Under the pieces are notes generated by a model that worked only from the letters and a program-made list of their open reading frames with translations, did not search any database and was not told the DNA's origin. This document shows, in pieces, positions 1 through 8,352 of a stretch of 64,000 bases of DNA. The first letter of the stretch is position 1. Every line of letters starts with the position of its first letter. This stretch comes from CAWGLW01 sp963823525 (GTDB lineage: Bacteria; Pseudomonadota; Gammaproteobacteria; Steroidobacterales; Steroidobacteraceae). Location: NCBI GenBank assembly GCA_963823525.1, contig CAWGLW010000006.1, forward strand, positions 372,001 through 436,000, read 5' to 3'. The position numbers were made by a program, and so were the translations under genes.

Positions 1-829
1 CCTCCTGAACGCCCAGCGCGGTCACGACGCCACTGACCGGCGCCGCGAAAGACACGCGGCCCGCCGGGGGCGAACCTCGCGAGAGGCTCGTCACCGTTTT
101 GCTGTCGATCCCCAGCGCTCGCAAGCGGCCGCGTGAAGCCTCGATCAACTCGGCATTGCCAATGGTCAACGCGTCAACGTAATCCTCCTGTGCATTCTCG
201 AGCGTCGGAGAGTAGACGCTGAACAAGTGCTGTCCGGCCGTCACCGTGTCACCGATTGCGCGTACCGCGAGCCCATCGATCCAGCCTTCGGCGCGCGGCC
301 TGACCTGGGTCACTCGGCGCTCGTCGAAGTCCACATAGCCAACGGCATCGATACGCCGCGGCAGCACGGACCGTCTGACCGCCTCGGTGCGCACGCCGAG
401 ATTGCTGATTACCGCCGACGGGACACTCACCTCGGCGCCGGATGCACTGGCGAAGACCGGAACGTAATCCATGCCCATCTCGTCTTTCGCCGGCACCGGC
501 GAACGGCGATTGGGGTCATGCGGATGGCGGTAGTAGATGGGAGCTGCGCCATCCGGGCTCGAGTCCGTATCGGCCTGCGCATCCTCGTACTCGATCTTCA
601 CCAGCCGCATCCCGCAGATCGGGCATTCGCCCGGCGCATCACTGACGACCTCCGGGTGCATCGGACAACGATAGGCGGGGTCGGCATGCTTCAGTGCATG
701 TTCAGCCGCGCTCTGCCGGTCCACCGGCTCGGCGGCCCCGGATTCCGGCGACCGCGAACAGCCTGGCAGACCCAGGATAAGAACGGCGACGGCCAACGCA
801 GTGCTCAGGCGAATCGGCAGGCGAATCAT
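1..829 (-). CDS. CusB-like RND efflux periplasmic adaptor, partial (C-terminus beyond left edge)
   Basis: Membrane-fusion subunit of a heavy-metal RND pump. It would link an inner-membrane RND protein, which should lie just left of the window, to the TolC-like channel encoded upstream. Translation from the ATG at 829 gives a lipoprotein-like signal (LPGC, Cys near residue 24). A heavy-metal-binding domain follows, with the pattern RCPMHPEV..PGxCPxCGM near residues 50-75. A second degenerate HMBD ends in DEMGMDYVP near residue 120. The barrel-sandwich adaptor region then begins and is cut off at base 1. The start codon overlaps the stop of the preceding gene by 4 nt (ATGA), so the two are translationally coupled. 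The HMBD pair points to Cu/Ag or a similar soft metal; exact specificity is inferred. Confidence 0.88.
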   Translation of the reverse strand, partial: MIRLPIRLSTALAVAVLILGLPGCSRSPESGAAEPVDRQSAAEHALKHADPAYRCPMHPEVVSDAPGECPICGMRLVKIEYEDAQADTDSSPDGAAPIYYRHPHDPNRRSPVPAKDEMGMDYVPVFASASGAEVSVPSAVISNLGVRTEAVRRSVLPRRIDAVGYVDFDERRVTQVRPRAEGWIDGLAVRAIGDTVTAGQHLFSVYSPTLENAQEDYVDALTIGNAELIEASRGRLRALGIDSKTVTSLSRGSPPAGRVSFAAPVSGVVTALGVQE

Positions 830-2124
830 GGCTGCTCTCCCGCAAGGTAGTCGATCTCGTAGTGCGCGAGCGCGCGCTCCGCAGCAAGGCGCAGGTGCTT
901 AAGGCGTGTCTCCAGGGCGATACGCCGGGCCTGCACGACCTGCTCGATTCCCGAGCGGTCGTTGCGCCAGCTCAGCATCGCTGCCTGCACGGACTGGTCG
1001 GCCAGCGGCAGTAGTTCCGTCGCGTAGAAAGTCTCTAGCTCGGAGGTCTGTCTCGCGACTTCCCAGGCTTCGCCTAGCACGCCGCTCAACTCGCGTTGAT
1101 GATTCAAATGCAGGTCGTGCAGACCGCTCGCCTCGGCTTGCGCCGCGGCCACTTCGCGGTCCTGGCGATTCGCTCCGAACAAGGGCAGGTCAATGCTGAC
1201 CACGGCACTGATGAGGTCGGAGCGTGTGTCCCCGGCGGCATCGTTGCCGCTGCGAAGCCCGTAACTGACGTCCAGCATCCAGCCGGGGCGATTGCGCTGC
1301 CGGGCCAGTTCCACTGCCGTGTCAGCCGAAGCGATGCGACGCTCCATGTCGAGGTGCGCGGGGTGGGCCAGCAATTTTTCCTGGAGCAATGCCAGCGATT
1401 CGAGCCCGCCGTTGGCCGGCAGGGTAAACGGGCCCGCGCGAGCGGCATCGGCTTCCCCGAGCCAGCGAACGAGCCGCTCCCTGTATCGGCCGGCGTCTCG
1501 ATCGAGGCCCATCTGCTGCTCGCGCAGCCTCGCCGCATCGAGACCGGCGCGCAGCACGTCGACCTGTGATCCCTTTCCGCTGGAATACCGCGACAGTGCG
1601 GAGCGGCGAAACTGCTCGAGCCAGTCTTCTTCGACTGCCAGCAGTTCCCCGGCGCGTTCGAGGTAGGCCAGCTCTGTCCACAGTTGCCGCACCTCGCGCC
1701 GAACCTGCAGGCGCCGGTCGATGGCCGCCGCATCGCTCGCGCTGGCGCTCTGCTCCATCTGCTGACGCGTGAGCCGACGGGTATCACCCGCTGGAAATTC
1801 CTGGCGCAGACCGAACTGCAGCATCGTCATGTTCTCCGCGCTGAGGTCCAGCGAGTCCACGGGCACATTGACCGCACCGAATCGCAGTTGCGGATCGTTC
1901 AGCTGAGCACCGGCAATTGCACGCTGACGCAGCGCCAGCGACTGCTGGGAAAGCTGTCCCAGCACCGCATCGCGATCGACCGCGATGCGCTCGGCTTGCG
2001 CGAGTGACAGTTGCGCAAAAACCGGCGCACCGCAGAACATCGAAGTGCCGAGTACGAGCACCGCACCCCACGGACGGGGTAAGAAAGCAAACCGGCTGCT
2101 GGCCGCCGGATGAACCCTGGACAT
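826..2124 (-). CDS. TolC-family outer-membrane efflux protein (CusC-like)
   Basis: Outer-membrane channel subunit of the metal efflux system, 432 residues, the usual length for TolC/OEP proteins. It has an N-terminal signal peptide ending near the VFAQ at about residue 38. Two repeated OEP halves follow, with long amphipathic helices rich in Ala, Arg, Glu and Gln typical of the periplasmic coiled-coil barrel. The ATG at 2124 has a strong GGGAGG ribosome-binding site. It lies 62 nt downstream of the Cys/His-rich secreted protein and overlaps the CusB-like gene by 4 nt, so the three read as one metal-resistance operon. Confidence 0.88.
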   Translation of the reverse strand: MSRVHPAASSRFAFLPRPWGAVLVLGTSMFCGAPVFAQLSLAQAERIAVDRDAVLGQLSQQSLALRQRAIAGAQLNDPQLRFGAVNVPVDSLDLSAENMTMLQFGLRQEFPAGDTRRLTRQQMEQSASASDAAAIDRRLQVRREVRQLWTELAYLERAGELLAVEEDWLEQFRRSALSRYSSGKGSQVDVLRAGLDAARLREQQMGLDRDAGRYRERLVRWLGEADAARAGPFTLPANGGLESLALLQEKLLAHPAHLDMERRIASADTAVELARQRNRPGWMLDVSYGLRSGNDAAGDTRSDLISAVVSIDLPLFGANRQDREVAAAQAEASGLHDLHLNHQRELSGVLGEAWEVARQTSELETFYATELLPLADQSVQAAMLSWRNDRSGIEQVVQARRIALETRLKHLRLAAERALAHYEIDYLAGEQP

Positions 2125-2186
2125 GACCGACCTCCCGAAAATGAATACGGGTCTGCTGCTCCATGGGCGGAGCGCGAAGTCGGTCT

Positions 2187-2687
2187 CTACTCGAGGAATC
2201 TACAGTAGCTGAGGTTCAGCGGTGGGCGGGAAATGGCGGCATGCGAATCGCGATACGCCAGCACGCGCACGGGACGAGTCGCCGCCCGCGGCACGAACGC
2301 GGTAGGCGCCGGCAACAGGAACGCCATCGCACCGGCTGCCCGAAGATCGATCTGCAGATCGTGCGGGAAAGCGCAGTCGTTGCCCGAACCACAGTCCGTT
2401 GACTCACCGGACGGTGGGCAATAGTGACACGGAGGTTTCGCCGGGCCGGATTCAGATTCGCCGGCCGGCCCATTCGACGGATCGAAATGAGCGCCCGCGT
2501 GGTGAGCGCCATGCTGATGGCCCGCATCGGAGGCCATTGCAGGCCCTGCGTTGCCGTCCGTCGCAACGCGGGCGGCGTGAGCGGCCATGCATGGCAGCGC
2601 CGCCATCTGAAGCCAGGCGAGACAAAATACAGCCAGCACTGACTTCGTCAGCACCCGCTGCTTTCGCCTGACCCAGAACAAACCCAC
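2187..2687 (-). CDS. Secreted His/Cys-rich protein, putative metal-binding component of the efflux operon
   Basis: First gene of the metal operon; no named family recognised. From the GTG at 2687, which has AGGTGG a few bases upstream, the product is 166 residues. It has a basic N-terminus and a hydrophobic signal segment ending around the PCMA site. A His-rich stretch (HQHGAHHAGAH) follows, and then a cluster of four Cys (CHYC, later two single Cys) before a proline-rich tail. The His and Cys clusters suggest periplasmic metal binding or sensing beside the RND genes. An ATG at 2723 in the same frame gives a longer, less natural N-terminus. Function is inference from composition and context. 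Confidence 0.65.
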   Translation of the reverse strand: MGLFWVRRKQRVLTKSVLAVFCLAWLQMAALPCMAAHAARVATDGNAGPAMASDAGHQHGAHHAGAHFDPSNGPAGESESGPAKPPCHYCPPSGESTDCGSGNDCAFPHDLQIDLRAAGAMAFLLPAPTAFVPRAATRPVRVLAYRDSHAAISRPPLNLSYCRFLE

Positions 2688-2872
2688 GGTCACCACCTGT
2701 GTCGACCTACATCGCGGCGACACTAGCGCGATCCTGGTCAGGCAGCAAGAGGGGAGGTCCGCAGGGACGGTGAATTGCAGGGTCGGTCGGCTTTTCCTGC
2801 TCGAGCCTGTTTCGAAAGGCCGCGGTACGCAACAGTCTGCGCCACAGCGGCCGCATCCGAATACAATGACGG

Positions 2873-4093
2873 ATGACTCGAACGCTGCCTGGTCTGCTTG
2901 CGCTGCTTATCATCGTGGGCTGTTCGCGCGACAGCAACGCGTGGCTGGAGCCCGGCGTCACACTGCGCACGCCGGCCGCGAGTGGCAGTCGATTCCCCCA
3001 CCTCTCGGTCGGGCCCGATGGCGGCGTGTTGCTCAGCTGGCTCGAGCCCGATTCCGGCGAAAGTTTCGCGCTTCGCTACGCAAGCTGGACCGGACGGCAC
3101 TGGAGCAGCGCCGCGACCATCGCCCGCGGCAGCGACTGGTTCGTCAATTGGGCTGATTTCCCGTCGGTCGTCGCACTGGGCGGCGGGCGCCTCGCGGCGC
3201 ACTGGTTACAGAAAAAGCCCGGGCACGTTTACTCCTACGAGGTGCGTATCGCGGTTTCGGATGACGGTGGGCAGCACTGGTCCACCCCGGTCACGCCGCA
3301 CGACGATGACACGGCGACTGAGCACGGCTTTGTAACGCTCTATCCGGACGGACCGATGGCGCGCGCCGTGTGGCTGGACGGTCGCCAAACGGCGGGCGGC
3401 CACAACCATGGCCCGGACGAAGCGACCGGCGGTGCGATGACGCTGCGCACGGTGGCGATTGACACCGGCGGCCGCCCGATCGGCCACGATTCTGAAATCG
3501 ATGGGCGGGTTTGCGACTGCTGCCAGACCGATGCCGCCATTACCGATGAGGGTCCGATCGTGGTCTATCGGGATCGCAGCGAAGCGGAGATTCGAGACAT
3601 TGCGATCGCCCGCCAGAGCGCGGACGGCTGGTCAGAGCCGCAGCAGGTGCATGCGGACGGCTGGGCAATCAGCGCCTGCCCGGTGAACGGGCCGGCCGTA
3701 GCAGCGCATGGAATGACCGTTGCCGTAGCCTGGTTTACTGCGCCCGATCAGCCTCGTGTGCGGCTCGCTTTTTCGGATGACGGTGGCCATCGATTCGCCG
3801 CGCCCATTGAGGTCGCCGCGGGCCGGGTCGCCGGTCGGGTCGATGTCGTGCTGCTCGAAGACGATCGGGCGGTCGTCAGCTGGCTGGCCGAGGGCCCGGA
3901 TGGCGCCGCCATCCTCGCGCAACCATTTGATCGGGAGGGAGCCGCAGGCATCCCGGCGGTGATTTCGATGGCTGACGTCGGGCGGGCCTCGGGCTTCCCG
4001 CAGATGGTCCGGGCCGGCGATGACCTGCTGTTCGCCTGGACGGATCCCGGCGATTCCCCGCAGTTGCATAGCGCTTCCGCCCGCCTGCGCTGA
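2873..4093 (+). CDS. BNR/Asp-box beta-propeller lipoprotein (sialidase fold)
   Basis: Predicted lipoprotein of 406 residues (lipobox IVGC, Cys17) with a sialidase-like six-bladed propeller. Two clear Asp-boxes are visible: SDDGGQHW at residues 129-136 and SDDGGHRF at 301-308. The classical sialidase arginine triad is not evident, so glycosidase activity should not be assumed. A Cys-x-Cys-Cys motif (VCDCCQT, Cys214/216/217), another Cys at 269 and a HNHG segment near 177 stand out. The gene diverges from the metal efflux operon across 185 bp, which suggests a metal-related or cell-envelope role. It is transcribed toward icd but separated from it by 84 bp. Confidence 0.75.
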   Translation: MTRTLPGLLALLIIVGCSRDSNAWLEPGVTLRTPAASGSRFPHLSVGPDGGVLLSWLEPDSGESFALRYASWTGRHWSSAATIARGSDWFVNWADFPSVVALGGGRLAAHWLQKKPGHVYSYEVRIAVSDDGGQHWSTPVTPHDDDTATEHGFVTLYPDGPMARAVWLDGRQTAGGHNHGPDEATGGAMTLRTVAIDTGGRPIGHDSEIDGRVCDCCQTDAAITDEGPIVVYRDRSEAEIRDIAIARQSADGWSEPQQVHADGWAISACPVNGPAVAAHGMTVAVAWFTAPDQPRVRLAFSDDGGHRFAAPIEVAAGRVAGRVDVVLLEDDRAVVSWLAEGPDGAAILAQPFDREGAAGIPAVISMADVGRASGFPQMVRAGDDLLFAWTDPGDSPQLHSASARLR

Positions 4094-4125
4094 ACGCATG
4101 GCGGACCGGCAGACGCCGCGCTCTG

Positions 4126-4134
4126 TGCTAGCAT
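4126..4134 (+). promoter_or_regulatory. Possible extended -10 promoter element of icd
   Basis: TGC followed by TAGCAT (hexamer 4129-4134) is an extended -10 pattern 44 bp before the icd start. No good -35 is visible, which is tolerated in extended -10 promoters. Weak, by eye only. Confidence 0.3.
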
Positions 4135-4177
4135 TTAGGGCTGAAATTCCTGCCAATTCCGAACCGGAGACAGCGCG

Positions 4178-5479
4178 ATGTCTAGCTCTGTACGACTCGA
4201 AGTACCCGCCGATGGCCAGAAAATCACGATCGCTGATGGCGTACTGCAAGTGCCGGACAACCCGATCGTTCCGTTTATCGAGGGCGACGGTACCGGTCCG
4301 GACATCTGGCGTGCTGCCGTGCGCGTGCTCGATGCGGCCGTGGCCAAAGCCTACGGCGGTCGGCGGAAAATCCACTGGATGGAAATCTACGCGGGCCAGA
4401 AGGCCAACGACCTGTTCAATACCTGGTTGCCGGACGAGTCGGTGGACGCCTGTCGTGAATACCTCGTTTCGATCAAGGGACCGCTGACCACACCGATCGG
4501 CGGCGGTATCCGGTCGCTGAACGTGGCCCTTCGACAGATGCTGGATCTCTACGTCTGCTTGCGCCCGGTGCGCTGGTTCAAGGGCGTGCCCTCGCCCGTG
4601 CTTCACCCCGAAAGCGTGGACATGGTGATTTTCCGGGAAAACACGGAAGACATATACGCGGGCATCGAATTCGAGGCAGGCAGCGCAGAGAACGAGCAGT
4701 TCCGCAAATTGATGAAGGAGTCTTTCCCGAAGCTCTACGGGAAGATCCGGTTTCCGGATACCTCCGGTATCGGCATCAAGGCGGTTTCGCAGGAAGGCAC
4801 TGAGCGCCTGGTCCGGGCGGCGATCCAGTACGCGATTGACAACAAGCGCAAGAGCGTCACCTTTGTCCACAAGGGCAATATCATGAAATTCACCGAGGGC
4901 GCGTTTCGTAACTGGGGCTATGCGCTGGCGGAACGTGAATTCTCCGACAGCACCTATACCTGGGACCAGTGGGAAAGAACTCTTGCGGAAGACGGCCCGA
5001 AGGCGGCCAACGCGGAACAGGAGGCTGCACTGGGCGCCGGGAAGGTGCTGATCAAGGACGCGATCGCTGACATCACGCTGCAGCAGGTGCTGACGCGCCC
5101 CGCCGAGTTCGACGTCATCGCGACGATGAACCTCAATGGCGACTACCTTTCGGACGCACTGGCGGCGCAGGTCGGCGGCATCGGTATCGCACCGGGCGGC
5201 AACATCAATTACATGACCGGGCACGCAGTGTTCGAGGCGACGCACGGAACCGCCCCGAAATACGCCAACCTGGACAAGGTCAACCCCGGCTCGGTCATCC
5301 TCTCGGGCGAGATGATGCTGCGGTACATGGGCTGGCTGGAAGCCGCCGACGCGATTATTACGGCCATGGACCGTACCATTGCCGACAAGACGGTCACCTA
5401 CGACTTCGCGCGTCTGATGGCGGGCGCCACGGAGGTCAAGTGCAGCGAGTTCGGCGATGCGTTGATTCGCAACCTGTGA
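4178..5479 (+). CDS. icd: NADP-dependent isocitrate dehydrogenase
   Basis: Oxidatively decarboxylates isocitrate to 2-oxoglutarate in the TCA cycle, producing NADPH. At 433 residues it is close to the E. coli-type homodimeric enzyme. Visible hallmarks are [11 protein letters not shown] near the N-terminus, the substrate and phosphorylation loop [13 protein letters not shown] with the regulatory Ser, [10 protein letters not shown], the catalytic Lys/Asp region around [11 protein letters not shown], and the C-terminal GTAPKYA. GGAG lies 9-10 nt before the ATG. The next gene is aceK, its dedicated regulator, after 16 bp, which fits post-translational control of this enzyme at the isocitrate branch point. 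Confidence 0.97.
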   Translation: MSSSVRLEVPADGQKITIADGVLQVPDNPIVPFIEGDGTGPDIWRAAVRVLDAAVAKAYGGRRKIHWMEIYAGQKANDLFNTWLPDESVDACREYLVSIKGPLTTPIGGGIRSLNVALRQMLDLYVCLRPVRWFKGVPSPVLHPESVDMVIFRENTEDIYAGIEFEAGSAENEQFRKLMKESFPKLYGKIRFPDTSGIGIKAVSQEGTERLVRAAIQYAIDNKRKSVTFVHKGNIMKFTEGAFRNWGYALAEREFSDSTYTWDQWERTLAEDGPKAANAEQEAALGAGKVLIKDAIADITLQQVLTRPAEFDVIATMNLNGDYLSDALAAQVGGIGIAPGGNINYMTGHAVFEATHGTAPKYANLDKVNPGSVILSGEMMLRYMGWLEAADAIITAMDRTIADKTVTYDFARLMAGATEVKCSEFGDALIRNL

Positions 5480-5495
5480 GTGCTTCCATCCAGCG

Positions 5496-7271
5496 GTGGC
5501 GCGGATTCGGCTCGCCTCCGTGAGCCTGTCCGTGGCCACGCCGGTTTCGCGGGATGAACTCGTCCGCGACTGCGCTCAGACCCTGGTTGACGCGTTTGCG
5601 GATTACAACGCGGAATTCCGTGCCATTACGCAGCGCGCGCCGCTGCACTTCGAAAATCGCAACTGGAGTGCCAGTCAGAGGGACGCCGTCGAACGAATCG
5701 AGCTCTACACGCGGTACGTCGACAACACCGTGGACCTGATGGCGGCAAAGCTGGGCGATGAAGTGCGTGAACGGGCCCTGTGGTCCAGCATCAAGCGCCG
5801 TTTTTCCGAGATCATCGATCCGCTGCCCGACAACGAGTTCCCGAAGACGTTTTTCAGTTCGATTACGCGCAAAACGTTCGGCACGGTTGGCCTCGACCCC
5901 GCCGTGGAGTTTGTTGCGCTCGACCTTGACCCGCTCGGCAGCGTCACGACGCAGGTCGAGACGAAGATCTATGTAAACCGGGGTTCGGTCGACCTGCTGG
6001 TCGAAGAGATCCTGACGGACTTCCGATTTCGCGCTCCGTACCGGGACTTCGATCGCAGCGTTCACATGGTGGCCCAGGAGATCAAGGCCTCACTGGCCAC
6101 CGGCGGCGAACGCCGGACGATCGAGAAGGTCGAGATCATAAAGGAAGTGTTCTACCAGCTGACCCGGGCGTACCTGGTCGGACGAATCAGCGGACGCGGC
6201 TGGAGCCTGCCGGTCGTCATCGCATTGCGCCACCAGCAAAGCGGCGTGCTGGTCGATGCCATCATGCTCGACGACGACACGGTCAGCGTCCTGTTCAGCT
6301 TTACCCGTTCTTATTACCACGTCGACCTTGCGCACGTCGGCGAGGTTGTTAAATTCCTCAAGGAAATCCTGCCGCGCAAGCCGGTCAGCGAACTCTATAC
6401 GGTGCTCGGCCGTGCAAAGCAGGGCAAAACTGAGCGGTATCGGGAACTGTTTCGGCACCTGCAGAAGTCCGATGACCAGTTCGTGCTCGCGCCCGGTGAA
6501 CGCGGACTGGTCATGGTCTGCTTCACGCTCCCCTCCTACGGGGTCGTCTTCAAGCTGATCCGCGACAGGTTCCCCTACCAGAAAAATATCCTTCGCGAGG
6601 ACGTCCTGCAGAAATACGATCTCGTCTTCAAGCACGACCGCGCCGGCCGGCTGGTCGATGCGCAGGAATTCAAGCGGCTCAAGTTTCCACTCGAACGCTT
6701 CTCACCCGAACTGCTCGAAGAACTGTTGAGCGAAACCGCAAATACGGTGCAGGTCGAAGGTGATCAACTCGTCATTGACCACATGTACATCGAGCGGCGC
6801 ATGGTGCCGCTGAACCTCTACATCCGCACGGCCTCGCGCGACGAAGCCGCCGCCGCGGTGCTCGACTACGGCCAGGCGATTCGCGACCTCGCAGTCACCA
6901 ATATTTTCCCCGGCGACCTGTTGCTGAAGAACTTCGGCGTGACGCGGCACGGACGGGTTATATTTTACGACTACGACGAACTGTGCCTCGTCACGGACTG
7001 CCGGTTCCGCGAGATCCCGGAGTCGCAGTACGATGAAGACGAGATGCGTGAAGAGGCGTGGTTTTACGTCGCCGACAACGACGTGTTCCCGGAGACCTTC
7101 ATCAATTTCCTCGGTTTCGATCCGGATTTGAAGCAGGTCTTTCTCGATGCTCACGCCGAAGTGCTCACGGCGGAATGGTGGCGGAGCATCAAAAAGCGCC
7201 TGAAAGGGGGCGATCTGCTCGAAGTGCTGCCGTATCACAAGCATCGGGTGCGCGTGTTCAGCAGTCTCTGA
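5496..7271 (+). CDS. aceK: Isocitrate dehydrogenase kinase/phosphatase
   Basis: Bifunctional enzyme that phosphorylates and dephosphorylates the regulatory Ser of isocitrate dehydrogenase and so diverts isocitrate to the glyoxylate shunt. The 591 residues from the GTG at 5496 match the family (about 580). The C-terminal kinase-like half shows NIFPGDLLLKNFGVT followed by VIFYDYDELC, the AceK catalytic and metal-binding region. A second GTG at 5520 would shorten the protein by 8 residues, and neither start has a strong ribosome-binding site. It follows icd by 16 bp, so the two are probably co-transcribed. No isocitrate lyase or malate synthase is present in this window. Confidence 0.96.
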   Translation: MARIRLASVSLSVATPVSRDELVRDCAQTLVDAFADYNAEFRAITQRAPLHFENRNWSASQRDAVERIELYTRYVDNTVDLMAAKLGDEVRERALWSSIKRRFSEIIDPLPDNEFPKTFFSSITRKTFGTVGLDPAVEFVALDLDPLGSVTTQVETKIYVNRGSVDLLVEEILTDFRFRAPYRDFDRSVHMVAQEIKASLATGGERRTIEKVEIIKEVFYQLTRAYLVGRISGRGWSLPVVIALRHQQSGVLVDAIMLDDDTVSVLFSFTRSYYHVDLAHVGEVVKFLKEILPRKPVSELYTVLGRAKQGKTERYRELFRHLQKSDDQFVLAPGERGLVMVCFTLPSYGVVFKLIRDRFPYQKNILREDVLQKYDLVFKHDRAGRLVDAQEFKRLKFPLERFSPELLEELLSETANTVQVEGDQLVIDHMYIERRMVPLNLYIRTASRDEAAAAVLDYGQAIRDLAVTNIFPGDLLLKNFGVTRHGRVIFYDYDELCLVTDCRFREIPESQYDEDEMREEAWFYVADNDVFPETFINFLGFDPDLKQVFLDAHAEVLTAEWWRSIKKRLKGGDLLEVLPYHKHRVRVFSSL

Positions 7272-7372
7272 GCGGGCATCAGGGGCGGCGGGTGATCGGC
7301 CAGCGGCGCGGCGAGAGATTTTTTCGGCGGCGGATCCGAATCGGTTCCAGGCTGCCCGGAGGAGGCGATCTG

Positions 7373-8341
7373 ATGCGAGTAGCAGGCGTGGTACTGGGGG
7401 CCCTGCTGGCGACCGCACATGCACATACAGCGGCCGCCACGGAAGCGGACCCCAACATTCCCGAACCCATCGAGCAGCTGGAGCAGATGCTCGGATCGGA
7501 GCCCTTTGAGATCGTCAGCGCTGAGATCAGCCGGCCAAAGGCCAAGGGTGATATCACGTTGAAGGCCGAGGTGGCTTTTGGCGGCCACGCACCGCTGACT
7601 GTCAAGCTGCGCAAAGCCGAACCGGGCGCCGAGTCATTCAACAACATTCCCCGCTATGACCTTGCAGCGTATGAGTTGCAGAAACTGCTGATGGGTCCAT
7701 CGGAGTACGTAGTCCCACCGACGGCCCTGCGCATGGTCGCGCGCCCGGACTTCGCGAAATACTCGCCGGGGGTGCGCCCGACGTTCAGGGGATCGGATGA
7801 AGTGCTCGGCGTCATCCAGTACTGGCTGCACGACATCAAGGTCGTCGACGATGTGCTGATCCCGGCATCTTTAGGTTCGGATCCTGTTTACGCGCGCCAC
7901 ATTGGCCAGTTGAACGTGTTCACGTTCCTGATCCAGCACGGTGATTCGAACGTCGGCAATTTCCTGATTTCCAGGACGGAGCCCGGCCCGCGTGTTTTTT
8001 CGATTGATCATGGCGTTGCGTTCGGGCAAAACGAGAGCGACCGCGGCGAACTCTGGAAGCAGATGCGCGTGGACCGCCTCCCGGCCGATACCGTACAGGC
8101 ACTTCGCGAGCTGACGCTCGATAAGCTCGATTCGCAACTCGGTGTGCTCATACAATGGGAGTTGCGCGACGGCCACCTGATCGAGGTTACCCCGGGCGGG
8201 AATCTCGATCGCAATCGCGGTGTGCGAGACAGGGGCGACGTGGTGCAGATGGGCCTGACCCGGCAGGAAATCAAGACACTCTGGCGGCAGGTTGGCCGGC
8301 TGTTGAAGCGGGTTGACAAGGGTGAGCTGAAAACTTTTTGA
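7373..8341 (+). CDS. Secreted kinase-fold protein (FAM20/HipA/PI3K-like superfamily), function unknown
   Basis: Predicted exported 322-residue protein. The ATG at 7373 follows GGAGGAGG by 8 nt and opens a clear signal peptide (residues 1-23). The mature part has the landmarks of an active protein- or lipid-kinase fold: VKLRK (Lys79/81, phosphate-binding lysine), YELQ (Glu101), HGDxNxGN (His189-Asp191-Asn196, catalytic loop) and SIDHG (Asp212, metal-binding DFG equivalent). These order as in HipA, FAM20C and PI3/4-kinase relatives. Its stop at 8341 is 11 bp before the GTG of the phosphatase-pseudokinase gene. A periplasmic or secreted phosphotransferase paired with a phosphatase is inferred; the substrate is unknown. 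Confidence 0.7.
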   Translation: MRVAGVVLGALLATAHAHTAAATEADPNIPEPIEQLEQMLGSEPFEIVSAEISRPKAKGDITLKAEVAFGGHAPLTVKLRKAEPGAESFNNIPRYDLAAYELQKLLMGPSEYVVPPTALRMVARPDFAKYSPGVRPTFRGSDEVLGVIQYWLHDIKVVDDVLIPASLGSDPVYARHIGQLNVFTFLIQHGDSNVGNFLISRTEPGPRVFSIDHGVAFGQNESDRGELWKQMRVDRLPADTVQALRELTLDKLDSQLGVLIQWELRDGHLIEVTPGGNLDRNRGVRDRGDVVQMGLTRQEIKTLWRQVGRLLKRVDKGELKTF

Positions 8342-8352
8342 CGGAGAGCGCC

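Noticed and set aside
3632..5539. 635-codon minus-strand open frame opposite icd and the propeller gene
   Set aside because: Antisense shadow of icd; composition and lack of motifs argue against a gene.
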